Shown here piece by piece: positions 8,826 through 15,667 of a DNA stretch of 55,641 nt (position 1 is its first letter; each line of letters opens with the position of its first letter). The notes beneath the pieces are model-generated. The model was not told the origin of the DNA. It did no database searches and worked only from the letters and a program-made list of their open reading frames with translations. The position numbers and the translations under genes were made by a program. This stretch comes from DATARH01 sp050246595 (lineage in GTDB: Bacteria; Pseudomonadota; Alphaproteobacteria; ATCC43930; CGMCC-115725), in NCBI GenBank assembly GCA_050246595.1, contig JBFWVT010000030.1, positions 1 to 55,641 of the forward strand. The letters run 5' to 3'.

Positions 8826-8972
8826 CCGGTCATTGTCTTCGACAGATGGCACAACCAGGACATCCACATTCAGAGAACGCAGCACCTCCTCCGTGACCCT
8901 GCCGAGAAGCAGTGATTTGTGATCCGGGGAGGACCGGCTTGCGCAGGAGGCGGCGATGCCGGCGATCGTATT
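8826..8972 (-). pseudogene. Universal stress protein (UspA) C-terminal remnant
   Basis: The minus strand reads SLLLGRVTEEVLRSLNVDVLVVP, which I split here as SLLLGRVTEEVL and RSLNVDVLVVP. It matches the end of the UspA nucleotide-binding fold, where the G-S-V-T/A-E-V-L helix precedes the last strand DVLVVP. Nothing upstream in this frame continues the domain, and the segment is followed by unrelated residues, so it is a decayed gene. It lies within the 668-base gap between mrpG and the next gene. Confidence 0.55.
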
Positions 8973-9063
8973 GCGTTCGGACCGGGTGCCGCTCGGGGTC
9001 GGGCGGCCGCGCGCGCGGCGGCGGACGCGGACCCGCGCGCCGGATGCCGGCGGCTGGTAATAT

Positions 9064-9233
9064 CTCAGTTTGAATGTAACAGCGGCACTGTCATTCCGGG
9101 GCCGTCCGCAGGGCGGAACCCGGAATCCATGAACATCAATCTCTCCGAGGACTTCAGCGGCCTGTGTTGATGGATTCCGGGCTCGCGGGCTACGCCCGCG
9201 CCCCGGAATGACAAGGTTGCAATTCAAACCGAG
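9064..9233. repeat. MITE-like palindromic element, about 170 bp
   Basis: The outer ends CTCAGTTTGAATGTAAC (left) and GTTGCAATTCAAACCGAG (right) are imperfect inverted repeats. Inside them, 9088-9130 and 9170-9212 form a second inverted pair beginning GTCATTCCGGGGC and ending GCCCCGGAATGAC. No ORF was found. The nested symmetry and defined ends suggest a small non-autonomous mobile element or a long RNA hairpin. Confidence 0.55.
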
Positions 9234-9296
9234 TCACTACTGATCCGTGGGGGAGGCTGGGATCCACTGGGCAGCCGTATGGGCGTCCGAAACGTG

Positions 9297-9412
9297 GGTC
9301 CCGGCCGGAGTTTATCCCCGGATCAAGTCCGGGGCAGGCTCTCGGGCCGGCCACAGGCCGGACCCGTGGGCCAGGACGACGGTCGGGGCTGCATTTGACG
9401 ACAGGCCCTGGA
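9297..9412. repeat. Dispersed mosaic repeat, copy A
   Basis: It shares GCCGGCCGGAGTTTATCC, then the block around CAGGCCGGACCCGTGGGCC, and the end CATTTGACGA with 14246-14350, the intergenic region upstream of ahcY. The two copies differ in their middle parts. No coding capacity is seen in the gap from 9234 to 9452 apart from this repeat. Confidence 0.5.
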
Positions 9413-9452
9413 GACGGTCCCGTGATCGCCTCGACCGCGGGACCGGCCGCGC

Positions 9453-9971
9453 TCAATGCAGTGTCGGCCGAGACGATGTCGCTTCGTGCCCCGCTTTTGG
9501 AGCGGGGCCGAGCACGTACCGCTCGGTCCGCGGCGGCCAGCGGAACAGGGTCAGCCCGGCATCGGCCAGCAACGCCCCGAGCCGGTCGAGGATTTCCCCT
9601 GCCCCGTTGCTCGCGGTTGGCGACAGCATCGTGCGCAGCAGAAAGCGGGCCTCGAAACCGCGCCCGTCCTGGTGCAGCGCGGCGGCGGCCAGCAGAACGC
9701 GTTCATCGTCGCTGATCGGATCGTGGCACACGCATTCGACGGTGAGCGGCCGCAACGCCCCGCAGGCGACGACGCTCATCAGCCCGTCGATCAGATAGGC
9801 CGCTTCCGGGATGCCGTATTTGCCGAATGCCGCCCGCATCGGCTCGGCGGTATCGAGACGCCGCTTCGGACCGATAACCCAGGCGCGGATCGCCCAGATC
9901 ACGAGACGGTCCGGCAGCGGCAGCGTTGATACGAGAACCGGCCCTCGCGGCGCCGACAAGCACACGGACAT
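9453..9971 (-). CDS. Conserved hypothetical protein, 172 residues
   Basis: I do not recognise this family. The protein is soluble, mostly helical in appearance, with an N-terminal VSTLPLPDRLVIWAIRAWV, a central AAYLIDGLMSVVACGALRP and an alanine-rich ISDDERVLLAAAALHQDG helix. It has no signal peptide or membrane helix. Codon use resembles the neighbours, and the ATG at 9971 is the first in frame after an AT-richer upstream region, which supports a real gene. A perfect 19-bp palindrome 44 bases upstream suggests regulation by a dimeric repressor, possibly of the Fur superfamily. Function is unknown. Confidence 0.6.
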   Translation of the reverse strand: MSVCLSAPRGPVLVSTLPLPDRLVIWAIRAWVIGPKRRLDTAEPMRAAFGKYGIPEAAYLIDGLMSVVACGALRPLTVECVCHDPISDDERVLLAAAALHQDGRGFEARFLLRTMLSPTASNGAGEILDRLGALLADAGLTLFRWPPRTERYVLGPAPKAGHEATSSRPTLH

Positions 9972-10014
9972 GATCGCTTCCCCAAACGGTTCCCGAATTT
10001 GTCGGGAAAAGCAT

Positions 10015-10033
10015 ATTGCGAACGCATCGCAAT
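10015..10033. promoter_or_regulatory. Perfect 7-5-7 palindrome, candidate Fur-superfamily operator
   Basis: ATTGCGA-ACGCA-TCGCAAT is a perfect inverted repeat lying 44 bases upstream of the minus-strand gene that starts at 9971. Alphaproteobacterial Fur/Mur/Irr-type sites often read TTGCGAAT-n-ATTCGCAA (recalled consensus), so this is a near match, but the regulator is an inference. Confidence 0.5.
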
Positions 10034-10424
10034 CGCAACTACTTCCGCTCCGACCGGCCGGAACAATTTTGAGTAGGCATCCTTGCGGCCGATCCTTTCC
10101 GCAATCCTGCCTGCTCTTTAACCGCTCCTCCCCAGCGGGGGAGGGCAGGGCGGGGCAGGGGCGTTGGTCAGCCTCTATCCATAAGACGAGGAGGCGGCTC
10201 GCAGCGACGCCGCGGCAAGCGGCGAGGGTTTGGCGGCGCTCCGCGATGCCGGTCGGTCGCCGGCTCTATAACCGGACAAAACAGAGCCGACGAACGCGAC
10301 CGGGCGCGATTATCCGATCATCCGGCGAGGGACCGTGCGTCGCGCCATCCGACCAGGACCGGAAATCATGCTTAATCCCTGCTGTTTACTATCCAATTTT
10401 TAGGCCTCGCGGCGAAGGTGCGGT
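10034..10424. other. Gene-free stretch upstream of the receiver protein gene
   Basis: No convincing ORF was found. It holds a hairpin at 10127-10144 (CCTCCCC / GGGGAGG), related to the CCTCTCCCC palindromes elsewhere in the window, and then unremarkable sequence. GAAGG just before 10425 is the likely ribosome binding site of the next gene. Confidence 0.5.
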
Positions 10425-10889
10425 ATGTACCGCCACGCTATCCCAGGCCGGACATATCCTCCGACGATGCGAAGCTTCGATCCACAGGCTTCCGCCTCGC
10501 TGCGGCGAGTCCTGATTGTTGAAGACAACGAATTACATGCAAAGCTGCTGCGCGATATCCTTGATTTTTATGGCTATGCGACGCTGACGACCGGCTCGGG
10601 CGGAGCCGCCATCGATATTGCGCGGCGCCAGAACCCGAATCTGATCCTTCTCGATATTCGGCTGCCGGATATCGAGGGGACCGAGGTGGCCAGCCGGCTC
10701 AAATCCGACCCCCGCACCCAGGCGACCCCGATCGTCGCCGTCACGGCCTATGCCGTGCGCGGCGACCGCGAACGATGCCTCGACAGCGGCTGCGACGACT
10801 ATATCGCCAAACCGGTGAGCGTCGGCGGCATCATGGCGCTGGTCGAGCGCTACGCCACGCCGCCGACAGACAATCAGCCGAGCCGGTAG
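10425..10889 (+). CDS. Single-domain response regulator, DivK-like
   Basis: It consists of a stand-alone receiver domain with no output domain. The order is RRVLIVEDNELHAKLLRDIL (acidic pocket, split after position 20 of the domain), LILLDIRLPDIEG with the phospho-accepting aspartate, IVAVTAYA with the conserved threonine, and DDYIAKPVSV with the lysine. The EDNELHAKL start and the KP-[IV]-SV end are close to DivK, which signals through histidine kinases in alphaproteobacterial cell-cycle control. The start could be ATG 10425 (GAAGG upstream) or ATG 10467; the latter fits the family length better. The 3' end overlaps the convergent amidohydrolase gene by 16 bases. No partner kinase lies nearby. 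Confidence 0.8.
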   Translation: MYRHAIPGRTYPPTMRSFDPQASASLRRVLIVEDNELHAKLLRDILDFYGYATLTTGSGGAAIDIARRQNPNLILLDIRLPDIEGTEVASRLKSDPRTQATPIVAVTAYAVRGDRERCLDSGCDDYIAKPVSVGGIMALVERYATPPTDNQPSR

Positions 10890-11920
10890 AAACGAGCCGC
10901 CGTGCCCGAAAACAGCGCTTTCTTTTCTTCCGCCGAACAGCCCGCGGCGAGGCGCTTGAACGCGTTCCAGAACACCGAATAACCGCCGCTGCCCTTGTCG
11001 ACCGGGAAATTGCTTTCGAACATCGCGCGTTGCGGCCCGAACGCGGCGATGCAGGTTTCGATATAGGGCCGCCACGCCTCGGCGAGCTGCCCGGAACTCG
11101 GCGGCAATTCGCCGGTATGCGCGTCGAAGCCGAACAGCCGCATGCCCAAACCCCCCAGCTTCACACAGACGTTCGGGCAGCTTGCAACCTCCTCGATGCC
11201 GCGCCGCCATTGGGAAAAGACTTCGTCGCGGCGCCCGGCATAGGGGCCGATCCCGATCGCGCCGCCGACATGGTTCAGCACGATCGGCGTCTCGGGAAAG
11301 GCGCGCGCCAGCTCGGCCAGTTCGCCGAGCTGCGTAAAATACATCCAGGCGTCAAAGCTGAGCCCGAGCGGGTGCAGCCTGGCGAACCCCTCGCGCAGCT
11401 TCTTCTCCGTCAGCAGCCCGGCCGGGCGGTTGACCGACGAGCCGCGCGCCGCCTCGTCCGGATGCGATGCCGTGATAAAACGGATGCCGCGAAACCGTCC
11501 GCCGCCCGCCGCGATCATCGCTTCGAGCACCGTCTCGACCCGCGCCCCGAGCATCAGATCGGCATGCCCGACAATCCCGGCGCAGACCCGCGTCTTTCCG
11601 TACAGACCCGAGGCGGCCATTGCCGCGACGCCGTTGGCGAACTCGACCTCGCCGACCGGCCGCATCTCGGGCGACCCGTCCTGCCGGTACATCGACAACC
11701 ATTCGAGATACACGGTCGCGACGATATTGTGCCCGGTGTTGATGTCGTCGAGCAGCTCGGGCAGCAGATAGCGTCCGGTATTGGCGCGATCAACCAGGTG
11801 ATGATGCGGATCGACGATCGGCAATTCGGGGTCGAGGATGTCCTCCTGCCGCAGCGCCAGCCAGTCCGGCCGGGCCGGCAGATGCGGGTTTGGCGCGGTC
11901 ATTGGATCGACTGATTGCAT
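10874..11920 (-). CDS. Amidohydrolase family protein (amidohydrolase_2 / lactonase type)
   Basis: This TIM-barrel metal-dependent hydrolase of about 348 residues has the N-terminal metal motif PIVDPHHHLVDR. Later landmarks are GIVGHADL, IVLNHVGG with a conserved histidine, and MFESNFPVDK, the typical end-of-barrel motif of amidohydrolase_2 (2-pyrone-4,6-dicarboxylate hydrolase and fuconolactonase relatives) with a metal-binding aspartate region. It probably hydrolyses a lactone or decarboxylates a small cyclic acid; the substrate is not deducible. Start candidates are ATG 11920 and ATG 11902, both without a strong ribosome site. Confidence 0.85.
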   Translation of the reverse strand: MQSVDPMTAPNPHLPARPDWLALRQEDILDPELPIVDPHHHLVDRANTGRYLLPELLDDINTGHNIVATVYLEWLSMYRQDGSPEMRPVGEVEFANGVAAMAASGLYGKTRVCAGIVGHADLMLGARVETVLEAMIAAGGGRFRGIRFITASHPDEAARGSSVNRPAGLLTEKKLREGFARLHPLGLSFDAWMYFTQLGELAELARAFPETPIVLNHVGGAIGIGPYAGRRDEVFSQWRRGIEEVASCPNVCVKLGGLGMRLFGFDAHTGELPPSSGQLAEAWRPYIETCIAAFGPQRAMFESNFPVDKGSGGYSVFWNAFKRLAAGCSAEEKKALFSGTAARFYRLG

Positions 11921-11998
11921 GGCGGTCTCGATCGTCAGGGTCGTGCGACCGGCATGCTGCTCACTTGCGCCCGCCGGAAGCAAGATCGACGAGGGGTC

Positions 11999-12634
11999 TT
12001 ACTCGGCCGGAACATTGGAGAGCGCGGCCGGAGGCCTCAGCTCGGCCATTGCCTGTCGCATGACCCGCCACGCCGACGAGAGCTCAAGCGACGCGATTAT
12101 CGCCGCCACCGCGATATCGGGCCAAGCGGTATTGGACGCCCACACCCCCGCGCCCGCGGCGATCACGGCGAGATTGGCGATGCAGTCGTTGCGCGAGCAG
12201 AGCCAGACCGACAGCGCCTGGCTGTCTGAGGTGCGGTGGCGGTACAGCAGCCCGGCAACAACGAGATTGGCCGCCAAGGCGAGCAATCCGACCGCGCCGA
12301 TCGTTTCGGCATGCGGCACCGTGCCGCTGAGGGCGTGGTGGACCGTGCTGCCGGCGACCCACAGACCGAACGCCCCCATGACGGCGCCCTTCAGCAGCGC
12401 CGCCCGGGCGCGCCAGTGCAGCGCGAGCCCGACCACGACGAGCGCCACGGCGTAGTTCGCCGCGTCCGCCAGAAAGTCGAGCGCGTCGGCTTGCAAGCTG
12501 GCCGATCCGGCCGCGAGGCCGGCGGCGATCTCGACGCCGAACATCGCCAGATTGACCGCTAGCGCGGCCCACAGGACCCGACGGTAGCGTCTGTCGATTG
12601 CCGGGGCGGCGCAGCCCTGATCGCAGCAGCTCAT
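11999..12634 (-). CDS. Short cation-diffusion-facilitator-type cation transporter
   Basis: This 211-residue membrane protein has about six helices and a cysteine-rich N-terminus (MSCCDQGCAAP). SLQADALDFLADAANY corresponds to CDF helix 2 with its metal-site aspartates, and VWLCSRNDCIANLAVI corresponds to helix 5. The chain stops right after helix 6, so the cytoplasmic dimerisation domain of full-length CDF efflux proteins is missing; this short form is a recognised subfamily simply annotated as cation transporter. The N-terminal cysteines could sense or deliver a soft metal (inference). It sits between ahcY and the amidohydrolase in the same direction. Confidence 0.8.
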   Translation of the reverse strand: MSCCDQGCAAPAIDRRYRRVLWAALAVNLAMFGVEIAAGLAAGSASLQADALDFLADAANYAVALVVVGLALHWRARAALLKGAVMGAFGLWVAGSTVHHALSGTVPHAETIGAVGLLALAANLVVAGLLYRHRTSDSQALSVWLCSRNDCIANLAVIAAGAGVWASNTAWPDIAVAAIIASLELSSAWRVMRQAMAELRPPAALSNVPAE

Positions 12635-12684
12635 GCCGCGAATCTAGGGGGCCCCCGGCCGGCGTTCCAGTCCCGGCACCCGGA

Positions 12685-13980
12685 TCAGTACCGGTAATAC
12701 TCCGGCTTGTACGGGCCGTGACCGGCAACGCCGATATACTCGGCCTGTTTCGGGTTCAGTTTTGTCAGCCTGGCGCCGAGCTTGTCGAGATGCAGCGCCG
12801 CGACCTTCTCGTCCAGATGCTTCGGCAAGACGTAGACCTTGTTCTCGTATTTGCCGTGATTGGTCCACAGCTCGATCTGCGCCAGCACCTGATTAGTGAA
12901 CGAGGCGCTCATCACAAAGCTCGGGTGGCCGGTGGCGCAGCCGAGGTTCACCAGCCGCCCCTTGGCCAGCACGATCAGTCTTTTGCCGTCCGGAAACACG
13001 ACCTCGTCGACCTGCGGCTTGACCTCTTCCCACTGATAGTTGCGCAGCGAATCGATCTGAATTTCGCTGTCGAAATGTCCGATGTTGCAGACGATGGCGC
13101 GGTCCTTCATCTGCCGCATGTGGTCGAGCGTGATGACATCGACATTGCCGGTCGCGGTGACAAAGATGTCGGCGCGCGGCGCGGCGTCCTCCATCGTCGT
13201 GACCTCGTACCCCTCCATCGCCGCCTGCAACGCGCAGATCGGATCGACCTCGGTGACCATGACGCGCGCGCCCTGACTCCGCAGGCTTGCCGCCGACCCC
13301 TTGCCGACATTGCCAAAGCCGCAGACCACCGCGATCTTGCCGGCCACCATCACGTCGGTGGCGCGCTTGATGCCGTCCACCAGGCTCTCGCGGCAGCCGT
13401 AGAGATTGTCGAATTTCGACTTTGTGACGCTGTCGTTGACGTTGAAGGCCGGCGCCTTCAGCGTGCCCTCCTTCATCATTTCGTAGAGCCGGTTGACCCC
13501 TGTTGTCGTCTCCTCGGAGATGCCGCGGATCCGGTCGAGCAGCTCCTTGTGGCGGTCGTGGATGATCTGCGTCGCGTCGCCGCCGTCGTCGAGCACCATG
13601 TTCGGGGTCCAGCCGTCAGGTCCCCGCATGGTCTGCTCGATGCACCACTCGTATTCCTCCTCGCTCTCGCCTTTCCAAGCAAAGACCGGAATGCCGCGCG
13701 CCGCGATCGCCGCCGCGGCGTGGTCCTGCGTCGAGAAGATGTTGCACGACGACCAGCGCACCGTCGCGCCGAGTTCGGTCAAGGTCTCGATCAGCACCGC
13801 GGTCTGGATCGTCATGTGCAGACAGCCGACAATCCGCGCCCCCTTTAACGGCTTCGATCCGCCGAACTCGTCGCGCAGCGCCATCAGACCAGGCATTTCG
13901 GTCTCGGCAATCGCAATCTCGCGCCGCCCCCAATCCGCCAGACCGATATCGGCAACCTTGTAATCGGTAAACTCGGGCAT
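12685..13980 (-). CDS. ahcY: Adenosylhomocysteinase
   Basis: This 431-residue cytosolic NAD-dependent enzyme hydrolyses S-adenosylhomocysteine to adenosine and homocysteine, keeping methyltransferases free of product inhibition. MPEFTDYKVADIGLADWGR is the typical N-terminus. VRWSSCNIFSTQDHAAAAIA and NDSVTKSKFDNLYGCRESL are substrate-site motifs, GYGxxGKG-like VCGFGNVGKGSA binds NAD, and the protein ends in HGPYKPEYYRY with the conserved Lys-Tyr tail. ATG 13980 was chosen because the longer upstream frame is not family-like. In rhizobia ahcY follows ptsH; here a flavin monooxygenase gene and ptsP lie in between. A perfect palindrome sits 113 bases upstream. Confidence 0.97.
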   Translation of the reverse strand: MPEFTDYKVADIGLADWGRREIAIAETEMPGLMALRDEFGGSKPLKGARIVGCLHMTIQTAVLIETLTELGATVRWSSCNIFSTQDHAAAAIAARGIPVFAWKGESEEEYEWCIEQTMRGPDGWTPNMVLDDGGDATQIIHDRHKELLDRIRGISEETTTGVNRLYEMMKEGTLKAPAFNVNDSVTKSKFDNLYGCRESLVDGIKRATDVMVAGKIAVVCGFGNVGKGSAASLRSQGARVMVTEVDPICALQAAMEGYEVTTMEDAAPRADIFVTATGNVDVITLDHMRQMKDRAIVCNIGHFDSEIQIDSLRNYQWEEVKPQVDEVVFPDGKRLIVLAKGRLVNLGCATGHPSFVMSASFTNQVLAQIELWTNHGKYENKVYVLPKHLDEKVAALHLDKLGARLTKLNPKQAEYIGVAGHGPYKPEYYRY

Positions 13981-14092
13981 CGATGAACTCTCTTCCGCAG
14001 AAAAATCGTCATGGCCGGGCTTGACCCGCGGGCATCCCTGTCGATGCGAGACCGACACCCGGCAGGCGACCCGACGCGCTGAACTGGAGGAC

Positions 14093-14108
14093 ATAAAGAT
14101 ATCTTTAT
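14093..14108. promoter_or_regulatory. Perfect 16-bp palindrome upstream of ahcY, candidate SahR-type operator
   Basis: ATAAAGATATCTTTAT is a perfect palindrome in a strikingly AT-rich island of GC-rich DNA. SAH-responsive ArsR-family regulators (SahR) in proteobacteria control ahcY and methionine genes, and a motif of this ATAAAGATATCTTTAT kind is recalled for alphaproteobacteria. No riboswitch-like fold was recognised in this leader. Confidence 0.6.
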
Positions 14109-14190
14109 ATCCGAATATGCAAGCGGAAACCCGCACGCACCGCGACCTTTCCCCTGAGAGCCTGTCATCAAATTCAGCCCTAATCATCGT

Positions 14191-14350
14191 CCCGGCGGAG
14201 GCCGGGACCCACATTTCGGCTGATCGTGCGGCTGCCGAGTGGATGCCGGCCGGAGTTTATCCTCGGGCCGGCCGTAGGCCGGACCCGTGGGCCGGCATGA
14301 CATGCGGGAAGGAAAATCGGCCGATTTGCCCATTTGACGATGGGTCCTAG
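14191..14350. repeat. Dispersed mosaic repeat, copy B
   Basis: It contains CCCGGCGGAGGCCGGGACCC followed by the block shared with 9297-9412 and the end CATTTGACGA. A shorter relative lies at 26989-27110. Together with the operator candidate it accounts for the 397-base gap between ahcY and the next gene; no ORF is seen there. Confidence 0.5.
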
Positions 14351-14377
14351 GAGAGCCTTTGGGGCCGATCCGCCCCC

Positions 14378-15424
14378 TCAGAACGCCGGCGCGACCTCGG
14401 CCATAAAGCGGGCCATCTCGTCCTTGACCTGGGGGTGCGGCTTCAGCCCGACATTGACATAGAGAATGACCTCGTCAAACCCGGCGGCCTCGACCTTCTT
14501 CAACGGGTCGGTGATCTGCCCCGCGGAACCCAGCAATACCGAATTCTCGCTCAAATCCTCCGGCCGCACCCTGTGCAGCCGATCAACGATCTCGCCGAAA
14601 TAGCGGTAGCTCGGCGGCGCCGTCGCGGGGTCGCCCGGAAAGGCGGCGATCACGCACTCCTTGTAATAGCGGATCTGGCGGGCGCGAGCCGCATTCTCCT
14701 CCGCCGCCGTGTCGGCGAAATGCAGAAAATAGCTGCACATCAGCCGGCCGGGCTTGCTTCCGTGCCGGGCGCAGGTCTCGTGGTAAAGCTCGTGCACCTG
14801 GCGCAGCCCGCCAAAGGTCATCGCTGCGGCGAACGGCGCGACGATCAGGTTGACGCCGAGCCGGGCGGCCAGCTCGATCGACGGTCTTGAGAACGAGGCG
14901 ACATAGGAAGGGATCGGCCGCTGTACCGGGCGCGGCGTGATCGCGACATTGTCGAACCGGTAATGCCGTCCGTGATACGACAGCGGCGCGTCCTCGGACC
15001 ACAACCGGCGGACGATTTCCATCCCCTCCTCGAAAATCGACTGGTTGTCCTCGAACGAGACGCCGAACGGCAGATATTCGCGCCGGTCGTAGCCGCGCCC
15101 GGCGGCGAAATCGACCCGCCCGCCCGACAGTAAGTCGAGCGTCGCCCATTGCTCGGCAACCCGGATCGGATGGTGCAACGGCAGCACCGTCACCGCCGGG
15201 GCGAGCCGGATGCGGCTGGTCCGCGCCGCCACCTGCGCCAGCACCAGATCGGGACAGGACAGGACGCCCAGCGTGCTGAAGTGATGCTCGCCGATCCAGA
15301 CCGAATGCAGCCCGACCTCCTCGGCATAGAGCGTCTCGTCGAGGATGTCGGCGACGAGCTGGTTGGCGCTGCGCCGGTTGTCGGCGTAGTTGTTGTCGCT
15401 CAGCGTGAAATAACCGAATTTCAT
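14378..15424 (-). CDS. LLM-class flavin-dependent oxidoreductase (luciferase-like monooxygenase)
   Basis: This 348-residue TIM-barrel protein is of the bacterial luciferase / alkanal monooxygenase family. The start MKFGYFTLSDNNYADNRR, VWIGEHHFSTLGVLSCPDL, and the LSGGRVDFAAGRGYDRREY segment (flavin phosphate-site region) are clear family motifs. These enzymes use reduced FMN or F420 to oxidise varied small substrates. No flavin reductase gene is adjacent, and the substrate cannot be inferred. It lies between ahcY and ptsP in the same direction but separated by more than 200 bases on both sides, so it is probably an independent unit. Confidence 0.9.
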   Translation of the reverse strand: MKFGYFTLSDNNYADNRRSANQLVADILDETLYAEEVGLHSVWIGEHHFSTLGVLSCPDLVLAQVAARTSRIRLAPAVTVLPLHHPIRVAEQWATLDLLSGGRVDFAAGRGYDRREYLPFGVSFEDNQSIFEEGMEIVRRLWSEDAPLSYHGRHYRFDNVAITPRPVQRPIPSYVASFSRPSIELAARLGVNLIVAPFAAAMTFGGLRQVHELYHETCARHGSKPGRLMCSYFLHFADTAAEENAARARQIRYYKECVIAAFPGDPATAPPSYRYFGEIVDRLHRVRPEDLSENSVLLGSAGQITDPLKKVEAAGFDEVILYVNVGLKPHPQVKDEMARFMAEVAPAF

Positions 15425-15641
15425 CGTCGCCTTTCGTCACATCCGAGCGCGACGGTCGTCCGTCGATCATGCTCGGTCGCCGGCAAAATTGCCATAATCG
15501 TGTCGTACCGTCCGTGGTTCGCGGCTTTCGAGGCGCGGCTCGACCGGGAGAGGACGGCGTGCAGAGAATTCCCTGCCCGGTCGCGGGAATTTCCCTAAAA
15601 ACCGAGCCATTCCGCGGACTTCTGCCAATCCTGTTGAAACT

Positions 15642-15659
15642 TTCCCTGATACCAGGGAA
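15642..15659. repeat. Perfect inverted repeat TTCCCTG-ATAC-CAGGGAA downstream of ptsP
   Basis: The 7-4-7 palindrome lies 9 bases beyond the ptsP stop. A second ATTCCC ... GGGAAT pair lies at about 15568-15592, so the same core occurs twice in this 243-base gap. There is no good T-run in the ptsP direction, so terminator function is uncertain. Confidence 0.5.
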
Positions 15660-15667
15660 TCCGGGGT

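Noticed and set aside
9297..9412. tRNA-like cloverleaf in the GC-rich repeat
   Set aside because: The stems come from dispersed palindromes; no GGTTCGAATCC-type T arm or acceptor stem was found here or elsewhere in the window.
13981..14377. SAM or SAH riboswitch upstream of ahcY
   Set aside because: No pseudoknot-like conserved core was recognised; the only strong feature is the DNA palindrome ATAAAGATATCTTTAT.
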